A DNA stretch of 64,000 nucleotides from Costus lasius (lineage: Eukaryota > Streptophyta > Magnoliopsida > Zingiberales > Costaceae). Below the pieces are notes generated by a model that did not search any database, was not told the origin of the DNA, and saw nothing but the letters and a program-made list of their open reading frames with translations. The position numbers were made by a program, and so were the translations under genes. Position 1 is the first letter of the stretch. Every line of letters begins with the position of its first letter. The DNA lies in the NCBI GenBank assembly GCA_027563935.2, contig CM050450.1, positions 13,933,957-13,997,956 on the forward strand. The letters are read 5' to 3'. Below are positions 10,760 through 22,439 of the stretch, piece after piece.

Positions 10760-13330
10760 AAGAAACTAGATGATTATTAATTTTTATTTTTAGTCATCTT
10801 ACATTGTAAGGAAACAAGAATTCTCATAGACTTGGGTATGAGTGGTTGATTTATTGCAAAGGATTTCTCTTGTATAGTGTCAAAGTATGAGCTTAGACAC
10901 CAAACCTTTTTTGCTTATACTGCTTTGATTTGTTTATTGTTCCAGTCTTGCTCAATATAGTATTATTTGTTGCATATAATTGCGTGATTGACTATGATTT
11001 CATTATCATGATGAGATTATATTTGCATATTTTATTTTTTATATTTTTAGTAGACATTTATTAGTAAAATATTATTGTCATATATATGTTTTGATATACA
11101 GATGTGCAAGATATGTTGAGATGTATATTTGAAATTTGTTGTTGTATACTTGGCATATGCATTGAGCGTAGAGGTTGTGGATTCGTAAGTGATGTTACAT
11201 GTGAGACTATAGTACCAGCTATAGCAGGTTATTAGTGGTCGTCGATCAAGGTTACTACCAGATTATCATTTGGATAATACTATTGTTGTCAAGTATTAGA
11301 TGTAACACCATTGAGCTGTCAAAGGGCAGTCGTTCCACTTTGAGAGCTAGGGGTAGAATACTCTTTCTAGAATGCGATGATAAATTGAAATTGTAGCATG
11401 GACGACCAAGTTTTATAATGTGATCAAATGTATTTTTGTTAATTATGTACTTTGATTTATGTGTTATACTCATATAGTTGGATATAAATGTTGTAATCAT
11501 ATTATCTGAGCATCCATTGATCTCATTATAAATCTCTACTTAACTATTTTTTTTTTTGCTAACTCTCTTGTTTTGCTTCTAAGTATGAGCAATGCAGTTT
11601 AGAGACGGTTAAATATATTAGAGACCCCCTATGAAGAGTAATTAGTTATGTATTTTTTTTTATTGTTAATACTTAGACATAATATTTGTAGTTTTGTTCT
11701 TTATTGTGTAGTTTGACAGTGGAAGTTAAGATAGTGGTTGGTGCAGGTTAAGATGGTGGTTGACTACTATTTATGCAAGTTAAGATGGTGGTTGGTGCAG
11801 GTCATGCAGTACGAGTTCCAGCCTCCAGCTATGTCTCATGCATAAGCATGGTATGTGGAGCGGTGTCTGCGTGTGTCATTGAGTTTAGTAATATATTATG
11901 CATTGAACATATATACTAGAGGGCTAAGAGGTCCGTAGTTCGAATTCAGCCAATAAATAAGGGTTTTTTTAGAAAAAGAAAAATTTGCCTGAGAGTTAGC
12001 CCGATGCCTATCCCCAAATCTAAACGCAATGCTCTCAATAAAGAAGAATTTTAAGTGTATCTAGTTTACTTTTATTCACCAACTACAATGAAGTAATGAG
12101 GTGCTCGAATCCCTGTCCAACAACATCGGAATAGTAACCCAGATTCCGAGGGCCGCCGTAGTTGACTACTTTTGGATCCAATCGACATGCTATCCACCAT
12201 TCATAGATCTTAACTAGATTACGTGATGCAGTTTATTTAATCCCCATGATTTGGGATAGATCTAAGGAGATCAACACCAAAGATATTATATTGATGGATT
12301 TATGTTCCAAGTAATGTGTATTAAGAAATACGTGTTTCTCATTTTAACGAGAATAGTCAAATAGAAAATGAAGAACAGAAATTAAATGCGGGTGCAGATA
12401 AGCCTTTGAGTCAATAATTTAGATACGGTTGCAGGGATTGTTCTTTCCACTAGAACAAAAGTCAACTTGTGTGGACCAAACGATATCTACTGCTCCTGCA
12501 GAAGTCAAACATACGTGAGTCCCACTCCACAAGTTGTGATTGCCCTCAAACCAATGCATAAGAAGATGAGACTGATGCTGACTTTTCAGATCCCATAAGC
12601 GAAATTCTAAAGAAGGAATGTTTTTATGTTACTTTAGAAAGACTTGAGTTTAATTTATCTGATCGGGCTCATGTAAAAGTATGTCTGCAGATGCCATAAT
12701 TTCGTTTCCAAGATCGGTCTTTTGTCTGCTGCCATTAACTATTTCAATTCGGAGAACACAGTACCGCACTACCGCTCCCCTCAGATGTGCACATAAGAGT
12801 TTTGATAGTACTTCCAGTTTTCTTCTCCATTATTAGATGCGCAGTCGCTCGCTCACCATGGCCCCTCATTTTCTGTTCTCGGGATGGAGGGGAAAGAAAG
12901 GAGAAAGCTTGAGAGTACGATGACAAGGCAGTGGCGAAGAAACCGTGAGAAAACAGTCCAAAAACCGTCCTTTCACACAATTCCTTTTGTTTTATTGATC
13001 TTAAATGAAATCGAAAGAGTAGGAATGGTCATTTCGAGAGACAAACAGAGAGGTACACAACTCCAAAGTTATTGGAAAAAAAAATGTTCTTAAATTTTGT
13101 ACTATATATTCATTTGATTATTAAAGATTTTATTTTCTCTGATACTTTATAGCGTTTTTAGTTTAGTCTTGATTATATAATCAAGATAGTTTTTTTTCTT
13201 AAAAAGTGAGTTTTGACTTCGAATGTGGCGGCTTCCTTTTCTGAAACTCGTTTTCAAGAGCAAAAAGGAACACACGCTACAAAGCCAGTACCAAACTGGC
13301 TCTTGGTGTCGCACGCCGCCAGTTAGTAAA
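10760..13330. other. Intergenic region, no gene supported
   Basis: AT-rich spacer with several short open frames that lack domain similarity or codon consistency. A motif repeated near 11720-11800 (GTTAAGATGGTGGTTG, three diverged copies) looks like a short local duplication. Nothing else was recognised. Confidence 0.45.
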
Positions 13331-14775
13331 CTAAACCTGGAGCTTTGTCCCCCTGGGTTTCGGGAATAGTATGATCGCCGAGACGGAGGCAGCCGAAGTG
13401 GAGGCGTCCGTGCGATTGGGCTTCGGCTAAGGGAGGAACGCAACAAAAATGTAAGCTTTCTCCCTTTCCATCCTCCAAAATCTCCTCTTTCGCTGTTCTG
13501 AAACGGGCTGGTTGCTGCGGGGTCGCCGCAAAGCTCTCAAGTTGCTGATGAGTCTCCTTCTTGCACGTCTGCTTCCGTGGTTTCTGTTCTACTATTCGTC
13601 CTTTTCCTTCAGCGTCGAACTAGAGAATCCCTTAAGCTACGAACATCAAAAAATGTGTTTTTTCGTAGTTTAGTGTGGTATCCAGCTGACGGAAGTTGAG
13701 CTTTGGTGGAATTTTTTCTTTTTCTTTTTGGGGGGATCTCGCAGCAAGAGTGTTGATTAATATTTTTGTTTAACCTACTTAACCAGAGGTCTTTTTCCTC
13801 TATGAACGGTAAAGTTTTCATCTTTTTTAACTTTTTTCTAGATAACTTCAGGTTGTAGAGATGTTCGCCCAAGTTCAGATCTGGAATCTGTAGGGAGGAA
13901 GTGTGTAGGATAGCAATTTTCTGCAGCATTTAGGTTCTTCAATGTCCCTTCCCCTTTTGAATTTATTGACAGAATATTGGTACACGGATCTTATTCAAGT
14001 TACAGGCGCAGCTTTATTTCCATTGTTCTCCCAATTTAGTGGATAAAAATTCTTTCTTAATCTGCATGTTTGTGCATGAAACTCTGAAACATTTTTGTTT
14101 AGTATTACGATCTTACAGATCTTCATAATTTTCTTCATCACCAATATGCTTAAAAATGATATTTTGCCTTATTTCTTTGCTCTGAAAAGTGAAAACTTCA
14201 GTCTCCTACTTCAATTTGAGATGCTTGGCTCAGGAGTTTTCCTTAAATTACAATGTGCAAGTCCTTTTTATTTGTTATCATTCTATTGGATTATAGTTCT
14301 TTGGCATAGTGTTTTATTCTTGTCATCACTTAGATTGGTTAGGTTCCCATCAAGATCCTTTCTTGTTTTTACTCTGATTGTGTTACTAATTTTCAGCTTT
14401 CTTCTCTTGATTGAGACGGAAATCTGATATTGGTTGACTTTTGCACTGAAAGTCAACTTCTGTGAATGTGAAGCATATGACAGTAGCTGCTGTCAATTTA
14501 GATGAAGCAATTGTCACCATGAGCTTAATTTCATGCAGTCTGCCTCATGGAATTCTAGTTGAAATACTGTACTGATTTCTTAGTATAACTATCTTCTAAT
14601 CAAAGAATTGTGCTGATCAGGTTTCTTATTCTGTCGCCCTAAAAGTAATCCATTCTTATTTCAGAACACCAGCTTGCAGGATTTAATGCCTTTACATGTT
14701 CCTGGGGGGCAATGAACTCCAGATGAATTGAAGTTCAAATAGCTGAGGGCGTGGATTCCATATGAAGATGGATAT
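13331..14775 (+). promoter_or_regulatory. Putative 5' leader and UTR intron of the TNP gene
   Basis: A GC-richer stretch (13320-13450) ends at a strong donor, AAT|GTAAGC (intron from 13451). Candidate acceptors TTCTTATTTCAG (14664) and GCTTGCAG (14679) lie about 100 bp before the TNP start codon. The transcript would therefore carry a 1.2-kb leader intron. This is inference from splice-site quality and position; the transcription start was not identified. Confidence 0.35.
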
Positions 14776-17700
14776 ATGGAGCTTCAACAAGAAAGCTCCA
14801 ATGTCGGGGCATTGTCTGCCACAACCCGCAGGAATCCTTCATCTTCTTCTTCAGCATTCGTATCCGCTAATCAGTCTCCTTTCTTCTCCCCAAGGTCGCC
14901 ATCAACACATACCCCTCAGCCAATTAAACAAAACATTGCGGCATGCCCGAATGGTAATGGGATAACTGCTGACCGTCTTTTGTCCATAACTGAGCGACTG
15001 CAGTCAATATCTAATATTCATCTCCTTCCTTCCAATCTTTCTCCTGCTCCAAGTTTCTATTCTTCCAGTACTTTTGGAACACCAGGAACTGCGTATAACA
15101 ACCATATCTTGGTCTCCTCCTTGAATGGCATTTGCTATGTCAATTCATCGAATAACAGTCAGGGAATCAGAAATGATTACTTGGGTAAAGTGGAGAAGCA
15201 TAAGAAGTTGGGAAAAAACCAGGCAAAACTTAATCTTTCTCGACCTTCAGCTTCAGTTTCTTCAGCTAGTAAGAGTAGAAGAAGTGATGTGTACATTGGA
15301 TTTCATGGAAGGAAGCCTACATTGCTGAGATTTGCCAATTGGCTTCAATCTGAGTTGGAGAGTCAGGGTATCAGTTGCTTCACATCCGGCAGAGCCCAAT
15401 GTCGGAATTCTCGTAGCCATGACACGGTTGAGAGAATGATGAATGCTTCTACATATGGAGTGGTGATTCTCACAAAGAAATCATTTGGCAACCCATACAG
15501 CACAGAGGAACTTAGATATTTCTTGAACAAGAAGAACTTGATTCCAATTTACTTTGATTTAGCTGCTGGTGATTGCCTTGCTAGAGATATAATTGAGAAG
15601 AGGGGTGAGCTGTGGGAGCAACATGGTGGTGAGTTGTGGATGCTCTACGGTGGCCTGGAGAGGGAATGGAGGGAGGCAGTTGATGGACTTTCAAGGGTGT
15701 TGGACTGTCAATTGGAGGCCTGCGATGGTAACTGGAGAGATTGTATTGCGCAGGCTGTGGTTTCTCTGGCAACCAGATTAGGGAGGAGAAGTGTGGTTGA
15801 TAGGATTGGCAGATGGAAGGAAAGGGCTCAAAAGGAGGAATTCCCTTATCCTCGAAATGAAGACTTCGTCGGCCGACAAAAGGAACTCGCGGAGTTGGAG
15901 CTTGTTTTATTTGGTGATGTTTGTGGAGATGAGGAAAGGGAATACTTTGAACTGAAGACTCATCACCGGAGAAAATTTCTGCTAATTGGGCGACCTGAGA
16001 AGCATCATAATGAAGAAAATTCAAAGGACCAACAGTCAGATAGCCAGTGCTCTGGAAGGAATCTGAGAATGAAATAGAGATGCAAAGGTTAGGGAGTCCA
16101 CTTAAACAGTATCGCCCTTTAAGGGCAAAGAATGGCAGCAGATATAACAGGAGGAAGAAATCCACAAAAATTTTATATGGCAAGGGCATTGTTTGTGTCT
16201 CCGGAGACTCTGGAATTGGCAAGACAGACTTAGTTTTGGAGTATGCCTATAGATTCTCTCAAAGATACAAGATGGTCTTGTGGGTTGGAGGGGAAGCCAG
16301 ATATATTCATCAAAATTATTTGGCTCTCCGAAATCTCTTGGATGTCGAAATTTGTGACGAAAATCGTTCATTCGAAAAGGGAAGAGCAAAATGCTTCGAG
16401 GAGCAGGAAGAGAAAGCAATTGCAAGTATTCGAAAAGAATTGATGCGGGACATTCCATTCTTAATCATTATAGATAATTTGGAGAGTGAGAATGACTGGT
16501 GGAACAAAAAGGATGTCATGGATCTACTACCGCGGTTCGGTGGAGAAACACACTTGATAGTTACTACATGCCTTCCTCGCGTGATGAACTTGGATCCAAT
16601 GAAGCTTTCTTACTTATCTGGCGCAGAGACTCTCTCTTTGATGAAGGGAAGTGCGAAGGATTATCCAGTAGTGGAGATCGATGCTCTCAGGGTCATTGAG
16701 GAGAAACTTGGCAGGCTTACTCTCGGCCTAGCAATCGTTGGAGCCATTCTTTCTGAGCTTCCAATTACTCCAAGTAGACTTCTTGACACTATAAACAGAA
16801 TGCCTGTGAGAGATTTGGCATGGACTGACAAAGAGGCCATTATATTCAGAAGAAACGCAGTCCTTGTTCAGCTTTTGGATGTCTGCCTTTCAATATTTGA
16901 TCATGCTGATGGACCTGGAAGTTTGGCAACTAGAATGGTTCATGTAAGTGGCTGGTTTGCTCCCTCTGCAATTCCGATGCAGCTCTTAGCTTTTGCTGCA
17001 CACAAGGTACTAGAGAAGCATCATCGTTCACCGACTTGGAAGAAGTGCATTCATGCCTTGACATGCAGCTTGGCTGCTTCTAGCATCAAGAGATCTGAGG
17101 CTGAAGCATCTTCAGATTTGGGATTGCAAGAAGCAGCACCAGACCAGAGTGTATCCAAGTCCATGAGCTTATAAAACGATATGCTCGAAAAAGAGGGAGC
17201 ACACGGTATGCTCATTCCATGGCTCAAGCAATTTCCCTCAGAGGTTGCTCCATCTCTCTGCATCCTGAACATCTATGGGCAACATACTTCTTACTTTTCG
17301 GTTTTGCGAACAATCCAGTCATTGTAAAACTTCGAGCATCCGAGCTGCTTCCCTTCATGAAACGCGTCGTTCTGCCGCTTGCAATCAGCATGCTAGTCAA
17401 CTTGTCACAGTGCAATGCAGCTCTAGATCTCCTCAGACTTTCGGCTGATGCATTTGAACTTGCTGCAGAGTCCCTCATTGGACGTTCTGAGTAGTGGCTC
17501 CAGAAATCTATCTGCTGCATTAGACAGGTTCGATCGAATTCTCAAACCACAAGTCTATAGCAGGAATTGTCACTCCTGCAGGCCACTGTCTTAGAAACAA
17601 GGGCAAAACTGATGCTTAGGGGAGGAGAATATGACAAAGGGGATGATCTCATTCGAGAAGCCATTTTTATCAGGACTTCATTATGTGGTGAGCATCATCC

Positions 17701-17785
17701 AGACACCATATCAGCTCGAGAGACACTGAGTAAAATCACAAGGCTTCTCACAGATGTCCAAGTTAAATTTTATCGATTATTTTAG
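14776..17785 (+). pseudogene. TIR-NB-ARC-TPR (TNP/XTNX) gene, disrupted
   Basis: The span of about 1,003 codons matches the length of the conserved plant TNP (XTNX) family, which has a TIR domain, an NB-ARC-like ATPase and C-terminal TPRs, and is one of the few TIR types kept in monocots. The frame starts MELQQESS, with a Ser/Pro-rich leader. The TIR domain begins near residue 171 (SDVYIGFHGRKPTLLRFANW; later YGVVILTKKSFGNPYSTEEL). A Walker A motif GDSGIGKT is at about 16205-16228, a Walker B-like FLIIIDNLE near 16458-16484, and a TPR-like ETRAKLMLRGGEYDKGDDL near 17590-17650. Three frames must be joined: a shift near 16041-16050, a second near 17113, then TAG stops at 17492-17494 (expected Lys) and 17558-17560 (expected Trp). 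Four lesions argue for a pseudogene. Uncorrected assembly errors are the alternative. Confidence 0.85.
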
Positions 17786-19200
17786 AGTGTTGTACACATT
17801 CTTTCATGTGGTTTCATATTAGAATCACATACAATGTTTCAGTTTCAAATAACAAGTAAAAAACCAGGCTTGTATATACGACTGAGATCGAATTGTTAAC
17901 AGTTAACTTTGAGATTAAGTCTCGCCTTCATTACTTGCTTACTTGGAGGAAAAACACCTCTAATATGATTTTTCTTTAGTTCTCGTTTTCTTGGACGGAA
18001 TCTAAGAAGAAGAAAAAAAACACATTGAATCTAGTAGATTATGTTCTTGTTCATTAGTCACTATTTCATTTTCTTTTTAAAACTTGAGCTTTCAGCATGT
18101 AGATTTGAAAGTATTTCAAATGTTCTAAAGAAAAGTTTCACCTGTGCTTCAGTTGCTGCAGGAAGTACTGAAAATAGGAAAATTTGCATCTTCTCCATGA
18201 AATGCTTAGCTGAATTATATGCTTCTTGCATGTTCAGAAATGATAAAATGTAGCATTCTCTAAGAGTAAGCTCTGTTATTGTCAATTTTTTAAACCAAAA
18301 CATCTATAATTTTGTTTATTGTAATTTGATAAAACTTCAACTAAAACACACACAAAAAATAAACAAGAACTTTTCAAGCTGGAAACTTAAGTCACCTTAT
18401 CTTAAGGACCAGTCCAGTCTGAACAGGAGAAAGTTACTATTGTGGCCTAAATGTCACATGGCAACTGTTCAAGTTTAAAAGGAGATGTTAGTTTAAAGAA
18501 AAAGTCACAAGGGACAGGATATTGCAATTGACTTTCTTATTAATTTACCTTCACTAAGTCAACACGTTATTTACTATTAGTTTTCATGAAAAAAAAAGTT
18601 TATTTCGATACCTGGTAAATTACATATAGTATTAGATTGTCATGTTATATTAATCCATATTTTTTATAGTTTAATAAAATAATAATTTTAAAACTCTAAA
18701 TAATACTAGTAACAATTTTAACAATAGGTAAAAAAATTGTTATAGGCTAAATTTTGGGGGAAAAAACAATAAGGACCGACAAGATAGAAAGGATAAATAG
18801 AAGGGCCAAAGTGAATATTTCCCTGTGCAAACATGTAGATAACTCGAAGCCGTGTGCTGTTGTGAGTCCTTTCTATTCCCCGTCATTATTAAATGCGTGG
18901 GCCGTGGGCGCGTACGGGCCGATAAAAATCAAAGGTCGCAGTAAATGCGTCGCATGTGCCCTTCCTCCCACTTATCCTTTTTTTTTCTTTTGAAATCCAA
19001 GACCGGGAATTGTAATGGCGGACAGCTGCCCTTTCGGACTCCAAATTGCCCCCAAACTCCGGACTCGTAGCCCGCCCTATAGAGGCCCCTCCCTCGCGCC
19101 ACGCTACCCCAACTTCAACACCCACCCGAACGTACCTACTCTCTATTGATGGCCAAGCGCCGGTCCAATTGTTTCCACGGAGGGTGCAGTTGGGTTTATT
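17786..19200. other. Intergenic region between TNP and AFR-like genes
   Basis: The first part is probably the TNP 3' flank and is AT-rich. Open frames at 18041-18303 overlap on both strands and have no domain similarity. From about 18840 the composition becomes GC-richer as the AFR-like promoter is approached. Confidence 0.45.
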
Positions 19201-19216
19201 GTCTCATACGTTCCGT

Positions 19217-19224
19217 TATATAAA
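19217..19224 (+). promoter_or_regulatory. TATA box of AFR-like gene
   Basis: TATATAAA sits in GC-rich sequence, followed by about 550 bp of leader-like sequence and a GT donor at 19801. This suits a transcription start near 19250. The assignment is positional. Confidence 0.5.
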
Positions 19225-19256
19225 GCCGGACGGATCGGGTCAGACAGCTGGACAGA

Positions 19257-19266
19257 GACACGTGTC
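19257..19266 (+). promoter_or_regulatory. Palindromic G-box/ABRE (GACACGTGTC)
   Basis: A perfect 10-bp palindrome with the ACGTGTC core lies 33 bp after the TATA box, close to the expected transcription start. bZIP (ABF-type) and bHLH factors bind this class of site. Occupancy is unknown. Confidence 0.4.
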
Positions 19267-20324
19267 GTTTTCGCTGTTCTCTCCTTGGGTGTCTCGCGGC
19301 TCAGCTCAGGGATGGGAGCCGGCGGGGCAGCTCAAACTGTGTCGGAACCCTTTGTCGCGGCTCTCCGTTACACTTGGTAACGTGGATATAGTGAACGTTA
19401 CATCGATGTCCTTAGATGGCCCGAGCCGAGCCGGAGCCGGAGCCGAGAGCCGTCGGCTTCGGAAGGGAAGGTTCCTTAAAAGCCGGTCCGAAACGTTCCC
19501 CCTCTTACTGATTTAGCAGTTGTAAAGCATTTACTGTGCCCTCCCCTCTTTTTTTCTTCCGCACTTCCCTGTCGCCTCTCTGCGCTTGTCTCGTTCACAA
19601 CGGTTGCTCGAAAGATCGCAAGAACTCCTCCTCCAAGTAACAACTCTTGCGGATCCGACGAATTCCAGGTGAATTTGGGATAAAAGCTCGCTCTTTGGAG
19701 GCGGAAACCCTGGTCCTTGTGTTCTAACCAGGCGAAAACTGCCGCATTTGGAGTGTTCCGCTCGAGTTCGGTTGTCTACATCGCGGGATCGCAGCATTGC
19801 GGTATGGCGTTTTTAATCTGGAGTTTTTTTTTTTAATTTTCGTATGCGTACTTTTGTTTCTTGATGTTTCTTTCTTGATCCGTGGTTTCATTAATTAATT
19901 AGTGCAGAGAATTGAGATTTTCAGCGCTGAAGTGAGTTAGATCTGTGGCGGCTTGATCTTAAGTTTTTTCTTTTTTTGGCAAGACTGAAAATTTGACCAA
20001 AAGTTGATGAATTTAGTTGCATGCATACTTGAATTGGTCCTTTATTTTATTGTTTCGATGCAAATGTCAGTAGTTGAGCCACATTCTAAAGTGGAGGATT
20101 CGCGTGCGATCAACTTAAATTGCTTTTGTACTCTCCTTTTCTTGTCTGACTTTTAATCCTCCAAGAGAAATACTGCTTTGGGGAATAGTATCTAATAAAG
20201 TGATATTTGATGCTAATGTGATCTTCTTCGATTGTCCGCATTCAATCTCCTGAATTCGTAATGCTTTATGTGGATGAATGACCGAGCATGAGCTTATGTT
20301 TTTTCTCCTCCAATTTTTAACAGG

Positions 20325-20582
20325 ATGAGAAAATGTTCACCTAGTCGCTTGGCTTATAGAATCAGGTGAGTTTTTTAAAGTTGTTTATTAGGTGTCACCC
20401 CCCAAATTACTCATAATTTTCCTGAATGTTGGCTCCGGATAGAATTTTTCTTTTGTCTCACTCGTTCTTTCTTTTAAAATTTATCTCACTAGATGCTGTT
20501 GGTTATCAACCATCTTGTTTAAAGAGAAATCGACTGATTCATTGCTATTTTAATAATTGGATTATGTTTCAGACATTAGTTA
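20325..20582 (+). other. Spliced upstream ORF in AFR-like leader
   Basis: A leader exon at 20324-20365 (AACAG acceptor, GTGAG donor) opens with ATG at its second base. Spliced to the next exon at 20573, it encodes the 15-residue peptide MRKCSPSRLAYRIRH and then TAG. It would be translated before the main ORF. Conservation is not known, so a regulatory role is inference. Confidence 0.35.
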
Positions 20583-20612
20583 AATCACAAGCTGTGTGAT
20601 GTTGATGTAGCC

Positions 20613-22439
20613 ATGGTTGATCTTGTAAGTGCGGGCCCTGAGCAGAGAAAGTCTGCGCCTAAAATTGGAACATTTGCTCATGCAAGCACGATTTACTTGT
20701 TCTTTTCTGCAAAATTTCTTTGCATGCTCAATGTGAACTACAAATTTTATTCTCATTTTTTCGCTCCTGATAATAATGTTGTAATCAGGTGTTCATAATT
20801 CATAAAGAAATCATGGAAGCCGAGATGTGCTCACCCCGTGCCCTATCACCTTCTCGGGAAGACAGCGGTGATGAAGAACTCTCAGTGCTTCCCAGGCATA
20901 CTAAGGTCATTGTAACTGGTAACAACAGAACAAAATCTGTTCTGGTTGGGCTTCAAGGTGTTGTGAAGAAAGCAGTTGGTCTCGGTGGCTGGCATTGGCT
21001 GGTAATCAATTGTTTCTCTTCTCATGCATAAGAAATTATTTTTGGCTTTGCACATCCTTTTTTTTCTTTTTGCTAATTGACATCCTATGGTAAATCTGAA
21101 CATCAATTCCTACTTTGAATTATTTAGTATAACTGTATTGAGTTAGCAGTAAATCATGATCAACTTTATTCATGAAAAACCTAATAACTGAATGCCAGAT
21201 AGAAATAATCGTTTGGTTTGTGCTGTTTAATTATCTTTCTTTTTTCTAAATTTCTCTCTCTAGGTTGAGAAATACTCGAGTGAGACAGAGATTTGACACA
21301 TATCATGCATCATTTGACTTACTTCATCTTACCTCTATTAGTCTGATCGGACATCGATTGTCTCCATTCCTCTTGTCTTTACGCTTTCTAATCAGTTTAG
21401 TCAGTTCCAACGACTGTCCCTCTGTTCCTTCAAGGAAGAACTTTTGTTATGTTTTCACGTGATCAGGTCCTAAAGAACGGGGTGGAAGTGAAGCTACAAA
21501 GAAATGCATTGAGCGTCATAGAAGCTCCTACTGGCAATGAAGATGATGACGACATTGACTGTGACAATTCATTCTGCAGTAGTTCTGACGTGGGGGACAA
21601 AGATCTCGATTACTGTAAGTTATTTCTGTATACTAATTGCTAAACACAATCTAGGAGCAAATTTATTTACTTGCGGATCAAGGAGAGAACTGCACTATCG
21701 TTTTACTAAATTGACTGTTTTATATCCAAACAGCTAGCTTAGAGTTCCATAAGCCGACAAAGCCCAGAGTCAGGCATACCAGGCCATGGACATCATCTTC
21801 GAAGTCAAATGGTCGAAGCAACTTTCGAGATACTCACTCTAGTAATCACAAGCCTCACACGGTAAGTAAATATTGCATTCAATACATGGTGGAAATTTTT
21901 TTATTGCGTGTATTCACTATGAGATTAAATGCTTATCACTGGTGGTCGTCTATATTTTATTATGTTATGATCGTTATCCAAATTGTAGGTTTTATTTTGT
22001 TTTTTTTTGTTGAGATTTTGTGCTTACACCTTGTAGAATATCAACAGAGAGTAAATTTGGCAAAGCTTGGAACTCCCACCTTGTGGAGATATTGGAGACA
22101 CTATAATCTTGTACGTTTGTTTATGATTATTACATTAACAGGAGATTCGCTTCGTTTCTTTCGAAGATTGACTTAAAACATAATGCCAAACAGGTGAACA
22201 TCAATCCCAATCCTACAAAGGAACAGCTGCGTCATGTGGTGCAGAATCATTTCCTCTCACAGGTATTCTGCATTGACAAATATTAGCTTTCAACATTTTC
22301 ATTTCACCTAGCATATCTAACCTGTTCTATTTGAATAATTGGACCCTCCATTCCAAAAACAAAAAAGAAATTGGATGAGATGCAAGTTATCGTCGGCTTC
22401 ATTCACACTGCGAAGAGATTGAAAAAGCTCTACAGTTGA
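20613..22439 (+). CDS. AFR1/AFR2-like SAP30-domain protein (HDAC complex subunit)
   Basis: Seven exons join in phase: 20613-20624, 20789-21001, 21467-21614, 21734-21861, 22048-22110, 22194-22262 and 22368-22439, for 234 residues. The protein resembles Arabidopsis AFR1/AFR2, SAP30-related subunits of Sin3/histone deacetylase repressor complexes in the nucleus. The N-terminal block reads LPRHTKVIVTGNNRTKSVLV then GVVKKAVGLGGWHWL. The C-terminal Sin3-binding block reads LWRYWRHYNL, NPNPTKEQLRHVVQNHFLSQ and LDEMQVIVGFIHTAKRLKK. The first ATG (20613) is in a GCCATGG context and is in frame after splicing. An internal ATG at 20813 (MEAEMCSPRA) aligns better with known N-termini and gives 222 residues. 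No lesion is seen, but the last acceptor is A-rich. Leader exons probably end at 19800 and span 20324-20365. Confidence 0.85.

Noticed and set aside
13147..13446. Minus-strand frame starting LRSSLSRSPIARTPPLRLPP, like an organelle-targeting peptide
   Set aside because: No downstream conserved domain, and it becomes low-complexity Leu/Lys. The same stretch is better read as the TNP leader on the plus strand.
15581..16458. Minus-strand frames opposite the TNP gene
   Set aside because: No domain; they mirror the strongly conserved plus-strand TNP coding sequence.
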